DNA from: JAAEPI01 sp964352625
GTDB lineage: Bacteria > Bacteroidota > Bacteroidia > Cytophagales > Cyclobacteriaceae
Length of the DNA: 64,000 nt
Assembly: GCA_964352625.1 (NCBI GenBank)
Contig: CAYGSD010000002.1
Location: 62,001-126,000, forward strand
Reading direction: 5' to 3'
The notes under the pieces: model-generated
The model's database searches: none
The model's input: the letters and a program-made list of their open reading frames with translations, nothing else
Told to the model about the DNA's origin: nothing
In this document: positions 1-7,602 of the stretch, piece by piece
Layout of the letters: each line of letters begins with the position of its first letter
Numbering within the stretch: position 1 is the first letter of the stretch
Translations under genes and position numbers: made by a program

Positions 1-342
1 GAAGGGGTTCTTGTCAAAACCCACTTTCAGTTTGGCCTGGGAGAGTAACGTCATCAGTCCGGTGGTGCCGAATCGCTGCACATTGATCAGTAGGTCGTAT
101 TTTTCTTTCCGAATTTCCCCGATCACCTTGAAGGTGTTTTTCCACTTACCATTTTTCTTGTCCCAGATCAGTATGCGATCCACGTTTGGATTTCCGTCTA
201 GGAGATTTTCATTGCCTTTGCGCAGCAAAAAATGAATTTTGGAATTGGGATAGAACCTTCTTAGTTTTTCTACCAGTGGAGTGGCAAGTACCACATCGCC
301 GATGAAGGCGGTCTGTATAATCAGGATTTTGCCGAATTCCAT
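1..342 (-). CDS. glycosyltransferase family 9 (heptosyltransferase-like), N-terminal part
   Basis: The reverse strand reads in frame from an ATG at 342 to the window edge, giving the first 114 residues of a longer protein. The start MEFGKILIIQTAFIGDVVLA is the typical N-terminus of LPS heptosyltransferases (family GT9): a first beta strand followed by the glycine-aspartate loop of the GT-B fold. Further matches are the LxxxxPxxxIHFLLRKGN strand and the DxLINVQRF segment. By family, these enzymes transfer heptose or a related sugar to the lipid A core at the cytoplasmic side of the inner membrane. The C-terminal donor-binding domain lies outside the window, so the substrate cannot be judged. 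It is divergent from the lipoprotein gene at 404. Confidence 0.85.
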   Translation of the reverse strand, partial: MEFGKILIIQTAFIGDVVLATPLVEKLRRFYPNSKIHFLLRKGNENLLDGNPNVDRILIWDKKNGKWKNTFKVIGEIRKEKYDLLINVQRFGTTGLMTLLSQAKLKVGFDKNPF

Positions 343-377
343 ATATCGCAAAAATGCGGAACCATTTTAGGAATAGC

Positions 378-385
378 TAACTTTG
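378..385 (+). promoter_or_regulatory. Bacteroidota -7 element before the 404 lipoprotein gene
   Basis: TAACTTTG matches the Bacteroidota -7 consensus TAnnTTTG. A clear TTTG at -33 is not seen (TGCGG lies at that distance). It supports ATG 404 as the start, because a TTG further upstream in the same frame (383) falls inside this box. Confidence 0.4.
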
Positions 386-403
386 AAAACAAACAATGTA
401 ACC

Positions 404-1210
404 ATGAGACTAACAAACTTATTCATACTGATCACGATCGTAGCATTTGCTTGTAACCCGCCGAAGAAAGCAGAGGGGGAACAAGAAACCACTGAAACTC
501 AAGAGGTAAAGCCAACGATCACGTTGACCAAAGCGCCAGCATCACCGCAGTACCCTGACGCTCAGCTCACAAGAGTGGGAGAAGGAAGCCCCGTAACTGC
601 AACTTCTGGAGAGGAAACGGTGGCAAATCAGGTCAGTTATGATTTCTCATTGGAGGGATTTGAATTGGGCGTGCAAACGGAGGATGCCGCCACTCGTGGC
701 ATTGCCAATTCTGGCAAAGGACAGCACATTCACTTCATCGTGAATAATGGCCCGTATGCGGCGCACTACATGTCCATGATCAATCAGGAGATGGAGGATG
801 GCAACTATACGATTTTGGCTTTCTTGTCTCGATCGTATCATGAGAGTGTGAAATCACCAGGAGCGTATTTTGTACAAAATGTAACCGTTGGGGATGTGGA
901 GCCTGCCGAAGTTGATTTGTCTGCTCCTCACTTGTTTTTCAGCCGACCAAAAGGCACGTACAACGGAGCTGATACGGAGAAGCTGATGTTGGATTTTTAC
1001 CTACTAAACTGCGAGTTGTCTGCGGATGGATTTAAGGTTCGCGCCACTATTAATGATCAAAGTTTCAACATTACGGAATGGGCACCTTTCTACATCGAAG
1101 GTTTAGGAATGGGAGAAGTGAACATCAAATTGGAGCTTTTGGACGCAGATGGCAATTTGGTAGACAGCCCGTTCAATCCTGTAGAGCGCACCGTGACACT
1201 TGCCGAATAA
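404..1210 (+). CDS. secreted lipoprotein of unknown function
   Basis: The product (268 residues from ATG 404) starts with a lipoprotein signal ending FACNPP, with Cys17 as the lipidation site, followed by a Glu/Thr-rich linker. I prefer ATG 404 to the in-frame TTG 21 bases upstream because the latter lies in the predicted promoter. The body has an HIHFIVNNGPYAAHY segment and a second beta-rich half, a pattern seen in small beta-sandwich envelope proteins of Bacteroidota (some are named phosphopeptide-binding in databases, without clear support). No catalytic motif is recognised. The next gene begins directly after the stop codon, so the two are probably co-transcribed. Confidence 0.75.
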   Translation: MRLTNLFILITIVAFACNPPKKAEGEQETTETQEVKPTITLTKAPASPQYPDAQLTRVGEGSPVTATSGEETVANQVSYDFSLEGFELGVQTEDAATRGIANSGKGQHIHFIVNNGPYAAHYMSMINQEMEDGNYTILAFLSRSYHESVKSPGAYFVQNVTVGDVEPAEVDLSAPHLFFSRPKGTYNGADTEKLMLDFYLLNCELSADGFKVRATINDQSFNITEWAPFYIEGLGMGEVNIKLELLDADGNLVDSPFNPVERTVTLAE

Positions 1211-1459
1211 ATGGGAATACTAATGGAAACCTTAGGCTGGGTAGGAGCGGGATTGCTCCTCTCGGCTTTTTTTTATTTGACGATCTTCAAGAAACAAGGC
1301 GACAACCTTTTCTATCTATTGGGCAATCTGTTTGGCTCCATCGGCCTGCTGATCAATGCCTGGTACAATGACGCCTTTCCTTTCGTCTTGGTCAATTCTT
1401 TTTGGGTGGTGATCACGGTTATTTCTTTGATAAAGAAAGCCCGTGCTACCACGGTTTAA
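1211..1459 (+). CDS. small membrane protein, CBU_0592-like
   Basis: The protein has 82 residues and three hydrophobic segments: LGWVGAGLLLSAFFYLTIF, then LFYLLGNLFGSIGLLINAWYN, then VLVNSFWVVITVISLI. This pattern, including GxxGxxLLxxAxxxNxAxPxxxxNxxW, resembles the CBU_0592-type small membrane protein family, whose function is unknown. The ATG follows immediately after the TAA of the upstream lipoprotein gene, implying translational coupling; a second ATG four codons later is also possible. The stop overlaps the stop of yidD on the other strand by three bases. Confidence 0.7.
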   Translation: MGILMETLGWVGAGLLLSAFFYLTIFKKQGDNLFYLLGNLFGSIGLLINAWYNDAFPFVLVNSFWVVITVISLIKKARATTV

Positions 1460-1677
1460 GGAACCGGATCATAGCCATTCCCGCCCCAAGGGTGACATTT
1501 GGAAATCCGTTTGATGCCCAGCCACGTACCTTTAAAAATGCCGTGCTTCAAGATGGCGTCTTTGGCGTAGTTGGAGCAGGTGGGCTGAAAGCGGCAAGTG
1601 CTCGGAAATAGAGGAGAAATCGAGTACTGATAGATCAGTACCGGTAGAATAAAAATTTTGCGTAGCAGTTTCCGCAT
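1456..1677 (-). CDS. yidD: membrane protein insertion efficiency factor YidD
   Basis: The 73-residue product starting MRKLLRKIFILPVLIYQ carries the family signature: an N-terminal amphipathic/hydrophobic segment, the CRFQPTCSNYAKDAI motif with its paired cysteines, and HPWGGNGYDPVP at the C-terminus. YidD is known to assist YidC in inserting proteins into the inner membrane. Upstream in-frame ATGs would add 26 residues with no family counterpart, so ATG 1677 is chosen. It is not next to yidC or rnpA here. Convergent with the small membrane protein gene, with a 4-base 3' overlap. Confidence 0.92.
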   Translation of the reverse strand: MRKLLRKIFILPVLIYQYSISPLFPSTCRFQPTCSNYAKDAILKHGIFKGTWLGIKRISKCHPWGGNGYDPVP

Positions 1678-1773
1678 TAAGCGAAAGTACAAACCATTTG
1701 TCCAATACAATAAATATGTGTCAGTTTGCGCTCGCAATGTAAAGGCCGAGTCCAATCGGGTTGTTTCAGAATC

Positions 1774-3180
1774 GTGAATAAATTCCTTCTAGTCTTATTT
1801 CTTGGTTTTTCCTCGCTCCAGCTAATGGGTCAGGATGCGCAGGATTCGTCTAGGACTGTGACCATCAGAAACATTCACATTTTAGGCAATGATAAAACCA
1901 AGGAGTCGATAATTATCCGAGAGTTAAAAGTACAAGAGGGTGGCACCTACGTGCTGAAGGAGCTTTCGGATACCCTCCAATTTGACCGCAATAGAATCTA
2001 TAACACCAACCTCTTCAACTCGGTAAAGGTGGAGCTTCAGGAAGTGGGGAACGGTCAGGCTGATCTTCTGATCAATCTGGAGGAAAGATGGTATTTCTGG
2101 CCAATCCCACTCTTCAAACTTGCCGATCGAAGTTTCAATGATTGGTGGTACAATCAAAACCACAGCTTTCAGAGAGTGAATTACGGCATAAGGTTGACAC
2201 AGTTCAATGTCAGAGGAAGAAATGAGCGACTAAGGGTGGAAGTGCAGAGCGGTTTCGAGGATAAGGTGATCCTGAACTACAGACTGCCGTACATTGACAA
2301 AAAACAGCATCACGGTCTGCTGCCGGAGGTATTTTATATCACAAGCAAAAACCTTGGCTATGAGACGCGCGATCACTTGAGGCAATTCATTTTGGCGGAA
2401 GAGCAAATGCGGCGAAGTGTGGGTGTGTCAGTCATTCACACCTATAGAAAGCGGTTTTACGATTACCATTTCACGGGACTTGGCTTCTATGATACCCATA
2501 TTAATGACACCATTGCTTTCTTAAATCCAAGATATCTTGGTGATGGGCGCACCAAGCAAAAATTCATGACGGCCACCTATGGTTATCAGAATGACACGCG
2601 TAACAACATTAACTATCCACTTACCGGGCACAATGTTTTTGGCGCCATCACCAAAGCAGGTTTGGGTGTTTTTAAGGATGTGGATTACTGGTCTGTCACA
2701 GCGCGTGGGGCAAAGTATTTTGACTTGGGAAATAATTTCTATCATGCGAGTTATGTCCACGGGTATTGGAGTACCAACGATGATAGGGCTCAATTGAATT
2801 TTTATGGGCTGGGATTCGAGAAACAATATTTGGTAAGGGGATATGAACTTGACCTGATAGAGGGGCGAGCATTTGGCCTCACAAAAAACACAACCAAAAA
2901 ACTGCTCTGGAAACGAAAAGCCGACATCAGTAAGATAATGCCCCTAAAGCAATTCAAGAAGTTTCCTATCGCGCTATACGGCAAGGTTTTCTTCGATGGG
3001 GGCTATGTTCAGAATTACGAGAACTATGAAAACAACGACCGATTGACTGATAAATTCATTTACAGCTTAGGTGCCGGTTTGGATATTGTCACGGTCTATG
3101 ATGTAGTTATTCGTCTGGAGTATTCTCAAAATGCCGAACAAGAGACGCAGTTCTTCTTGAACTTCCTAGCTGAATTTTAA
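1774..3180 (+). CDS. single-POTRA Omp85/BamA-family outer membrane protein
   Basis: The product (468 residues) has a signal peptide VNKFLLVLFLGFSSLQLMGQ if translation starts at GTG 1774; the upstream ATG at 1726 would put 16 polar residues before it. One POTRA-like domain follows (residues about 30-105: VTIRNIHILGN, FDRNRIYNTNLFNSVKVEL, ADLLINLEER), then a 16-strand-type beta barrel. The loop-6 signature of the Omp85 family is visible as LVRGYE around residue 353. With a single POTRA it is too short to be BamA (normally five) and fits the small Omp85 group with unknown cargo. It starts a run of envelope genes on this strand. Confidence 0.82.
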   Translation: MNKFLLVLFLGFSSLQLMGQDAQDSSRTVTIRNIHILGNDKTKESIIIRELKVQEGGTYVLKELSDTLQFDRNRIYNTNLFNSVKVELQEVGNGQADLLINLEERWYFWPIPLFKLADRSFNDWWYNQNHSFQRVNYGIRLTQFNVRGRNERLRVEVQSGFEDKVILNYRLPYIDKKQHHGLLPEVFYITSKNLGYETRDHLRQFILAEEQMRRSVGVSVIHTYRKRFYDYHFTGLGFYDTHINDTIAFLNPRYLGDGRTKQKFMTATYGYQNDTRNNINYPLTGHNVFGAITKAGLGVFKDVDYWSVTARGAKYFDLGNNFYHASYVHGYWSTNDDRAQLNFYGLGFEKQYLVRGYELDLIEGRAFGLTKNTTKKLLWKRKADISKIMPLKQFKKFPIALYGKVFFDGGYVQNYENYENNDRLTDKFIYSLGAGLDIVTVYDVVIRLEYSQNAEQETQFFLNFLAEF

Positions 3181-3236
3181 TCGTTCCGTAACACCGCGTT
3201 CTTGCTGGATGTGAGCGAATGAATTAGTTTGCGTCC

Positions 3237-4046
3237 GTGCGCGCCTTTGTCATTCTTTTCTGCCTGATATCCTTTCAGGCCATTAGCCAAAATGGTAAAT
3301 ATCCAATGGGAGCCAGAAATGCAGCTATGGGTGGAGCAACTACCACTTTGGGTGATCAATGGAGTCTTTTTAATAACGTAGGAGCGCTGGGATTGGTGGA
3401 CGGCAGCTACGGCTTTACCTCCTACCAAAACCGATTCAACATTGCAGAATTTCAGACCGTAGGGGCAGGGTTTGTACACGATTTTGGAGGGCTGGTCGGC
3501 GGGGCTGGATTCTACAAGTTTGGGGATGAGTTCTTTAGCGAACAAAGGGTGAATGTCGCCTTTGGGCACAAACTCGATCGGGTATCCCTCGGCGTGAGCG
3601 TAGACTACCTCCAGTACAATATTGCTACCGTTGGCACGAAAGGAGCCATGATTATTGAATTTGGGGGTGTGGCAGAGATCACTGAGCAGATCCTTTTCGG
3701 TGCAAATGTTTTCAATATTAATCAGGCCAGGCTGGTGAAGGAAACAGATGAAAGACTGCCGACCGTCATGAAGGCCGGGCTTTCCTTTTTGCAAAGTCCT
3801 GACTTGATCATCAGCATAGAGACAGAGAAAGATTTGGATTACGATGAGGTGTTCAGAGTTGGTCTGGAATATCAGATTGTGGAGAATCTCTTCATCCGAA
3901 CCGGCCTTAGTACCGAGCCTTTCAATGGAGCTTTTGGAGTTGGGTTTCAGCCGAAGCGATTCCAGGTGGACTATGCTTTTTCAAATGATTCTAACCTGGG
4001 TTCTGTCCACGAAGTGTCTGTGAGTTATAGCTTCCAGAAACCATGA
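3237..4046 (+). CDS. PorV/PorQ-like outer membrane beta-barrel protein
   Basis: The product (269 residues) has a signal peptide (MRAFVILFCLISFQAISQ) starting at GTG 3237. The mature N-terminus GARNAAMGGATTTLGDQWSL is the hallmark of FadL-like PorV/PorQ-type proteins of Bacteroidota; in type IX secretion PorV shuttles cargo, but many paralogues have other or unknown roles. The rest alternates short beta strands and ends in an aromatic-rich barrel strand. The stop overlaps the start of the next gene (ATGA), so it is translationally coupled to the helix-hairpin-helix barrel protein, which suggests a joint outer-membrane function. No T9SS partner gene is seen in the window. Confidence 0.72.
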   Translation: MRAFVILFCLISFQAISQNGKYPMGARNAAMGGATTTLGDQWSLFNNVGALGLVDGSYGFTSYQNRFNIAEFQTVGAGFVHDFGGLVGGAGFYKFGDEFFSEQRVNVAFGHKLDRVSLGVSVDYLQYNIATVGTKGAMIIEFGGVAEITEQILFGANVFNINQARLVKETDERLPTVMKAGLSFLQSPDLIISIETEKDLDYDEVFRVGLEYQIVENLFIRTGLSTEPFNGAFGVGFQPKRFQVDYAFSNDSNLGSVHEVSVSYSFQKP

Positions 4047-6064
4047 AAACCTGGGGATTTCTTTTCCTGATTCTTATTTCAGGCGTTCTTTCGGCTCAAG
4101 ACACCCAAATTGATTTGGAGCAATTCGCAGAGCGGTTATTTCAGGTGCAGGATGAGGATGTAGGCTATGAGGACATCTATGAGTCATTGTTGCTTTTTTA
4201 TACCGATCCGCTGAACCTCAACAGAGCTTCTGAGGAGGAGCTGTCATCCCTTTATATTTTATCTCCGAGTCAGGTTCAGGCCCTGTTGGATCACCGCGAG
4301 TCTTTCGGTGATCTGTTGTCCATCTATGAACTGCAGGCCATTGAGGGCTTTGATTTGAGTCTCATTCAGGAGCTTCTTCCATTTGTCACCGTGCAGGAGT
4401 CTTCATCAGATAATCGCACGCTTTTGCAGCGAATGTCTCAGGAGCAGAATAAGTATCTTTTGCTTCGGTACTCAAGGGTACTGGAGGAGCAAAGAGGCTT
4501 TCGCGAGGAAGAGGAAACCGGTTACGTCGGAGACCAAAACAAAATCTACGGCCGATTCAGGATGAGTAGGAGAAATGATTTTAGCGCGGGAGTCACATTC
4601 GAAAAAGATCAAGGTGAAGAAATGCTTCAAAGCGGCCAGTTTGATTTTATGTCTGCGCATTTCATGCTTGAAAATCAAGGGCCCATCAGCAAGGTAATCG
4701 TTGGCGATTATCAGCTTCAGGTAGGGCAGGGGCTTATTTTCGGAGCGGGCTTCAATCCGGGAAAGGGAGCGGAAACTGTGAACACAGTGAAAAGAAATAC
4801 ATTGGGTGTTCGGCCTTATACTTCAGTTTTGGAAACGGGATTTTTTAGAGGTGCAGCTGCTGCTGTTCCGGTAGGTAATTTCACGATTACAGGGTTCTAT
4901 TCATCACTCAATCAGGATGGCAATATTCAGATAGATAGTTTGGATGCTTTCGAGGCATTCGCAAGTTCCATTCAAAGTTCTGGGTTTCATAGGACGGCAT
5001 CAGAGTTGGAGAATAAGGATCAAATATTGGAGCACTCGATGGGAGGGGTCATCGAATTTGAGCCTACTAGAAAATTGAAGTTGGGCGTTTCTGGAATTTC
5101 CACGACGTACAGTGCTGCCTTGAAGCGGATGGATGCACCGTACAATTTGTATGAATTCAAAGGGACAGAAAATACGGTTATAGGAGGATTCGGGTCTTAT
5201 CAGTTGCAGAATTTAAATTTCTTCGGGGAGGTCGCCCGCTCTAGTTCGGGAGGTATTGGTGCTGTGGGTGGGGTGATTAGTTCTTTATCCAGAACCATCG
5301 ACATGGCCCTCTCAGTTCGAGATTATGACAGGAATTTCCATACTTTCTATGGCAATGCTTTCGGTGAAGGTTCGCGAGCGATCAATGAACGAGGCATTTA
5401 TTGGGGGATCAAGTTCAAGCCCTCTAGGAGATACACAGTCGCAGCTTATTACGATAAGTTCGAATTTCCATGGCTGAGATTCGGCACGGATGCGCCCTCC
5501 CAAGGGGCTGAGTGGTTGGCAAGATTTACCTATCAGCCGGATAGAAATGTTACCACCTATGTGCAAGTGAGGGAAGAGAAAAAGGAGATATCAAGGACAG
5601 TTGGCAATTTGTCTGAGCTAGAGTTGAGGACAAAAAGGAACTACATTTTCAATATTGATTATAAGTTGAATAGTGCCTTTTCAATGAAGACTCGCTTGCA
5701 AACAAGTACACAGAATTTGGCAGGAGAATTCACTAAGGGATACGCTATCATTCAGGATTTGAATTATCAGTTTGGCAAATTCAAGCTAAGCGGCAGAACG
5801 GCACTGTTTGAAACGGACGATTACGATAACAGGCAATATGTCTATGAGCGAGACGTGCTTTATGCGTTCTCGATACCTGCATACAATGGCGTAGGAATCA
5901 GAAATTACATTCTGCTTCAATTCAGTGCCACTCGGCAAATTGATTTCTATGTTAGATACGCGCAGTTCTCCTACCGAGATCGTGATGAGGTGGGCTCAGG
6001 ACTGGATGTGACCGAAGGTCCCATACGATCAGAGGTGAAATGGATGATGCGAATTATGCTTTAA
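4043..6064 (+). CDS. helix-hairpin-helix (ComEA-like) domain fused to an outer-membrane barrel
   Basis: The protein has 673 residues: a signal peptide (cleavage after VLSAQ), then residues about 50-112 with two helix-hairpin-helix motifs (DPLNLNRASEEELSSLYIL and SFGDLLSIYELQAIEGF) matching the DNA-binding repeat of ComEA. The remaining 550 residues are beta-strand rich (SRRNDFSAGVTFEKDQG, NFFGEVARSSSG, RYTVAAYYDKFEF) and end in WMMRIML, as expected for a C-terminal barrel strand. This is consistent with a periplasmic DNA-binding domain on an outer-membrane barrel. The function is not established; DNA uptake is an inference. Start overlaps the stop of the PorV-like gene by four bases. Confidence 0.75.
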   Translation: MKTWGFLFLILISGVLSAQDTQIDLEQFAERLFQVQDEDVGYEDIYESLLLFYTDPLNLNRASEEELSSLYILSPSQVQALLDHRESFGDLLSIYELQAIEGFDLSLIQELLPFVTVQESSSDNRTLLQRMSQEQNKYLLLRYSRVLEEQRGFREEEETGYVGDQNKIYGRFRMSRRNDFSAGVTFEKDQGEEMLQSGQFDFMSAHFMLENQGPISKVIVGDYQLQVGQGLIFGAGFNPGKGAETVNTVKRNTLGVRPYTSVLETGFFRGAAAAVPVGNFTITGFYSSLNQDGNIQIDSLDAFEAFASSIQSSGFHRTASELENKDQILEHSMGGVIEFEPTRKLKLGVSGISTTYSAALKRMDAPYNLYEFKGTENTVIGGFGSYQLQNLNFFGEVARSSSGGIGAVGGVISSLSRTIDMALSVRDYDRNFHTFYGNAFGEGSRAINERGIYWGIKFKPSRRYTVAAYYDKFEFPWLRFGTDAPSQGAEWLARFTYQPDRNVTTYVQVREEKKEISRTVGNLSELELRTKRNYIFNIDYKLNSAFSMKTRLQTSTQNLAGEFTKGYAIIQDLNYQFGKFKLSGRTALFETDDYDNRQYVYERDVLYAFSIPAYNGVGIRNYILLQFSATRQIDFYVRYAQFSYRDRDEVGSGLDVTEGPIRSEVKWMMRIML

Positions 6065-6098
6065 ATCGAAACCTTATCCGTTCAAATCGAGTATTGAG

Positions 6099-6121
6099 TA
6101 CATACATTATATGTATATGTA
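6099..6121. promoter_or_regulatory. imperfect palindrome upstream of pirin gene
   Basis: Arms TACATA and TATGTA flank an AT-rich centre, ending 16 bases before the pirin ATG. The spacing and symmetry would suit a repressor site, but an AT-rich chance palindrome is equally possible. Confidence 0.25.
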
Positions 6122-6136
6122 TTTAAATTAATAATC

Positions 6137-6838
6137 ATGAAAAAGATAATTCACAGAGCGGATAGTAGAGGACTTGCCGATTTCGGGTGGCTTCATAGTA
6201 GACATACATTTAGTTTCGGTAGGTACTACAATCCCGACCGAGTGCAATTTGGCGCATTGCGCGTGCTCAATGACGATATTGTGGAGCCGGGCATGGGTTT
6301 CGGAACTCATCCTCATGACAACATGGAGATCGTGTCGATTCCGCTTGCAGGCACTTTGGCTCACAAGGATAGTACGGGCACTGAGCAATCGATCGAGACA
6401 GGGGAGGTGCAGATAATGAGTGCGGGCACAGGGCTGACTCACTCTGAATACAATTATTCAAAATCTGATCAGGTGAATTTCCTTCAGATATGGGTTTTGC
6501 CGAAGGAAAGAAACATTGCGCCACGGTATGATCAGAGACATTTCGATTTTAAGCAAAACGAGTTGACAACTGTGGTGAGTCCAAACGATGAATCTGCCCT
6601 TTGGATCAATCAAGATGCTTGGTTTAGTATTGGTCAAATAGAGAAAGGACAGCAAATGAATTACAAATTGCATTCAGACGGCAGTGGTGTATATGCCTTT
6701 GTTATCGATGGTGAGGTTGAGGTGAGCGGAGAGCGGCTTGGCAAGCGAGATGCTATGGGTTTATCGGAATTAAAGGACGTTCAGCTTGAAGCATTGACCG
6801 ATTCGAGGGTGCTTTTTATTGAGGTGCCGATGAATTAG
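6137..6838 (+). CDS. pirin family protein (YhaK/quercetinase-like bicupin)
   Basis: The product (233 residues) is a full-length bicupin. The N-terminal cupin holds the complete metal-binding set of pirins: His58, His60 (FGTHPHDNMEI), His102 and Glu104 (GLTHSEYN). The C-terminal cupin (VYAFVIDGEVEVSG) is metal-free in the family. Bacterial pirins such as E. coli YhiW/YhaK have quercetin 2,3-dioxygenase activity or act as redox sensors; the natural substrate is usually unknown. It stands alone between the barrel operon and a convergent gene whose stop codon overlaps its own. Confidence 0.9.
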   Translation: MKKIIHRADSRGLADFGWLHSRHTFSFGRYYNPDRVQFGALRVLNDDIVEPGMGFGTHPHDNMEIVSIPLAGTLAHKDSTGTEQSIETGEVQIMSAGTGLTHSEYNYSKSDQVNFLQIWVLPKERNIAPRYDQRHFDFKQNELTTVVSPNDESALWINQDAWFSIGQIEKGQQMNYKLHSDGSGVYAFVIDGEVEVSGERLGKRDAMGLSELKDVQLEALTDSRVLFIEVPMN

Positions 6839-7521
6839 TTGTCGATTAACAGAGAATTATAGAAATCAACGATAGTTTTCAGATCCGTAGAGTTATTAAA
6901 ATTCAAGGATTCCTTTTTGACAAATATTTCAAGTTGCTTGGAACTAAAAAATTCAAGATTTTTTCTGCGACCATTTACCACGTTTTCAATAACACCGTTT
7001 CGAACTAGGTAGTTTTCCTCAAAAACTTGTGTATCATCTGTGGTATCATTCACAAGAGTGGGTGCTGATCCCTTGGATACTGCAACTACATTCTTTGACT
7101 TTAGTAGCATCACTTCACCATCGGAAATAATCTCCATGAAATATGGAATGTCCGCCTCAAACTTCAGTTCCTTTCGATTGATGAATTTTACTGACTTCAA
7201 TGTTTTGGCACTGAACCATTCAAATGATTTGACTTGATCTTTACTAAAACCGACAATGTCTCTATTGATGATTACCTCTAGATAACTCCTAACTAGATCA
7301 TACTTCATATAATATCCTCTTATTACCTCTCCATTGTTGAAGTAGATATTGCCAGCATTCCAGTCCTTATCGTAATAGTACGTGCCCATTTTGGTGAGGT
7401 GAATGCCTCTTACCTTCACTTCCGTTTCGGATCCTTCGAAGAAAAAGGGATTGTTTTGCTTGACCTGACATCTAATGCCTGAAAAAGAAAAGAGGGTCAA
7501 TAGGGTAACTGCAATTTTCAT
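6835..7521 (-). CDS. secreted protein of unknown function
   Basis: From ATG 7521 the product has 228 residues with a signal peptide MKIAVTLLTLFSFSGIRCQ; the longer reading from 7563 would place 14 unrelated residues before it and run into the terminator-like repeat. The body contains YYDKDWNAGNIYFNNGEVIRGYYMKYDL and a C-terminal helical part (VDFYNSLLIDN). Bacteroidota genomes often carry such soluble periplasmic proteins; no family with a known activity is recognised. It is codirectional with the SusC/SusD pair but separated by a stem-loop. Confidence 0.65.
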   Translation of the reverse strand: MKIAVTLLTLFSFSGIRCQVKQNNPFFFEGSETEVKVRGIHLTKMGTYYYDKDWNAGNIYFNNGEVIRGYYMKYDLVRSYLEVIINRDIVGFSKDQVKSFEWFSAKTLKSVKFINRKELKFEADIPYFMEIISDGEVMLLKSKNVVAVSKGSAPTLVNDTTDDTQVFEENYLVRNGVIENVVNGRRKNLEFFSSKQLEIFVKKESLNFNNSTDLKTIVDFYNSLLIDN

Positions 7522-7550
7522 AATTTGACTACACACATGGTTCAAAACGA

Positions 7551-7583
7551 AAGAACCCCTCACAGGTTATGTAAGGGGTTCTT
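7551..7583 (-). terminator. stem-loop downstream of susD-like gene
   Basis: A perfect 10-bp inverted repeat AAGAACCCCT / AGGGGTTCTT with a 13-base loop lies 20 bases beyond the SusD-like stop codon. On the reverse strand it is followed by TCGTTTTGAA, a weak U-rich tail, so termination may be partial. Confidence 0.5.
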
Positions 7584-7602
7584 TGAAATTAAATTTTAAA
7601 GG

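Noticed and set aside
383..404. TTG at 383 as start of the lipoprotein gene
   Set aside because: It lies inside the predicted -7 element and adds residues before an otherwise perfect lipoprotein signal.
7551..7583. Strong terminator
   Set aside because: The stem is good but the tail on the reverse strand is only moderately T-rich, so it is listed at lower confidence.
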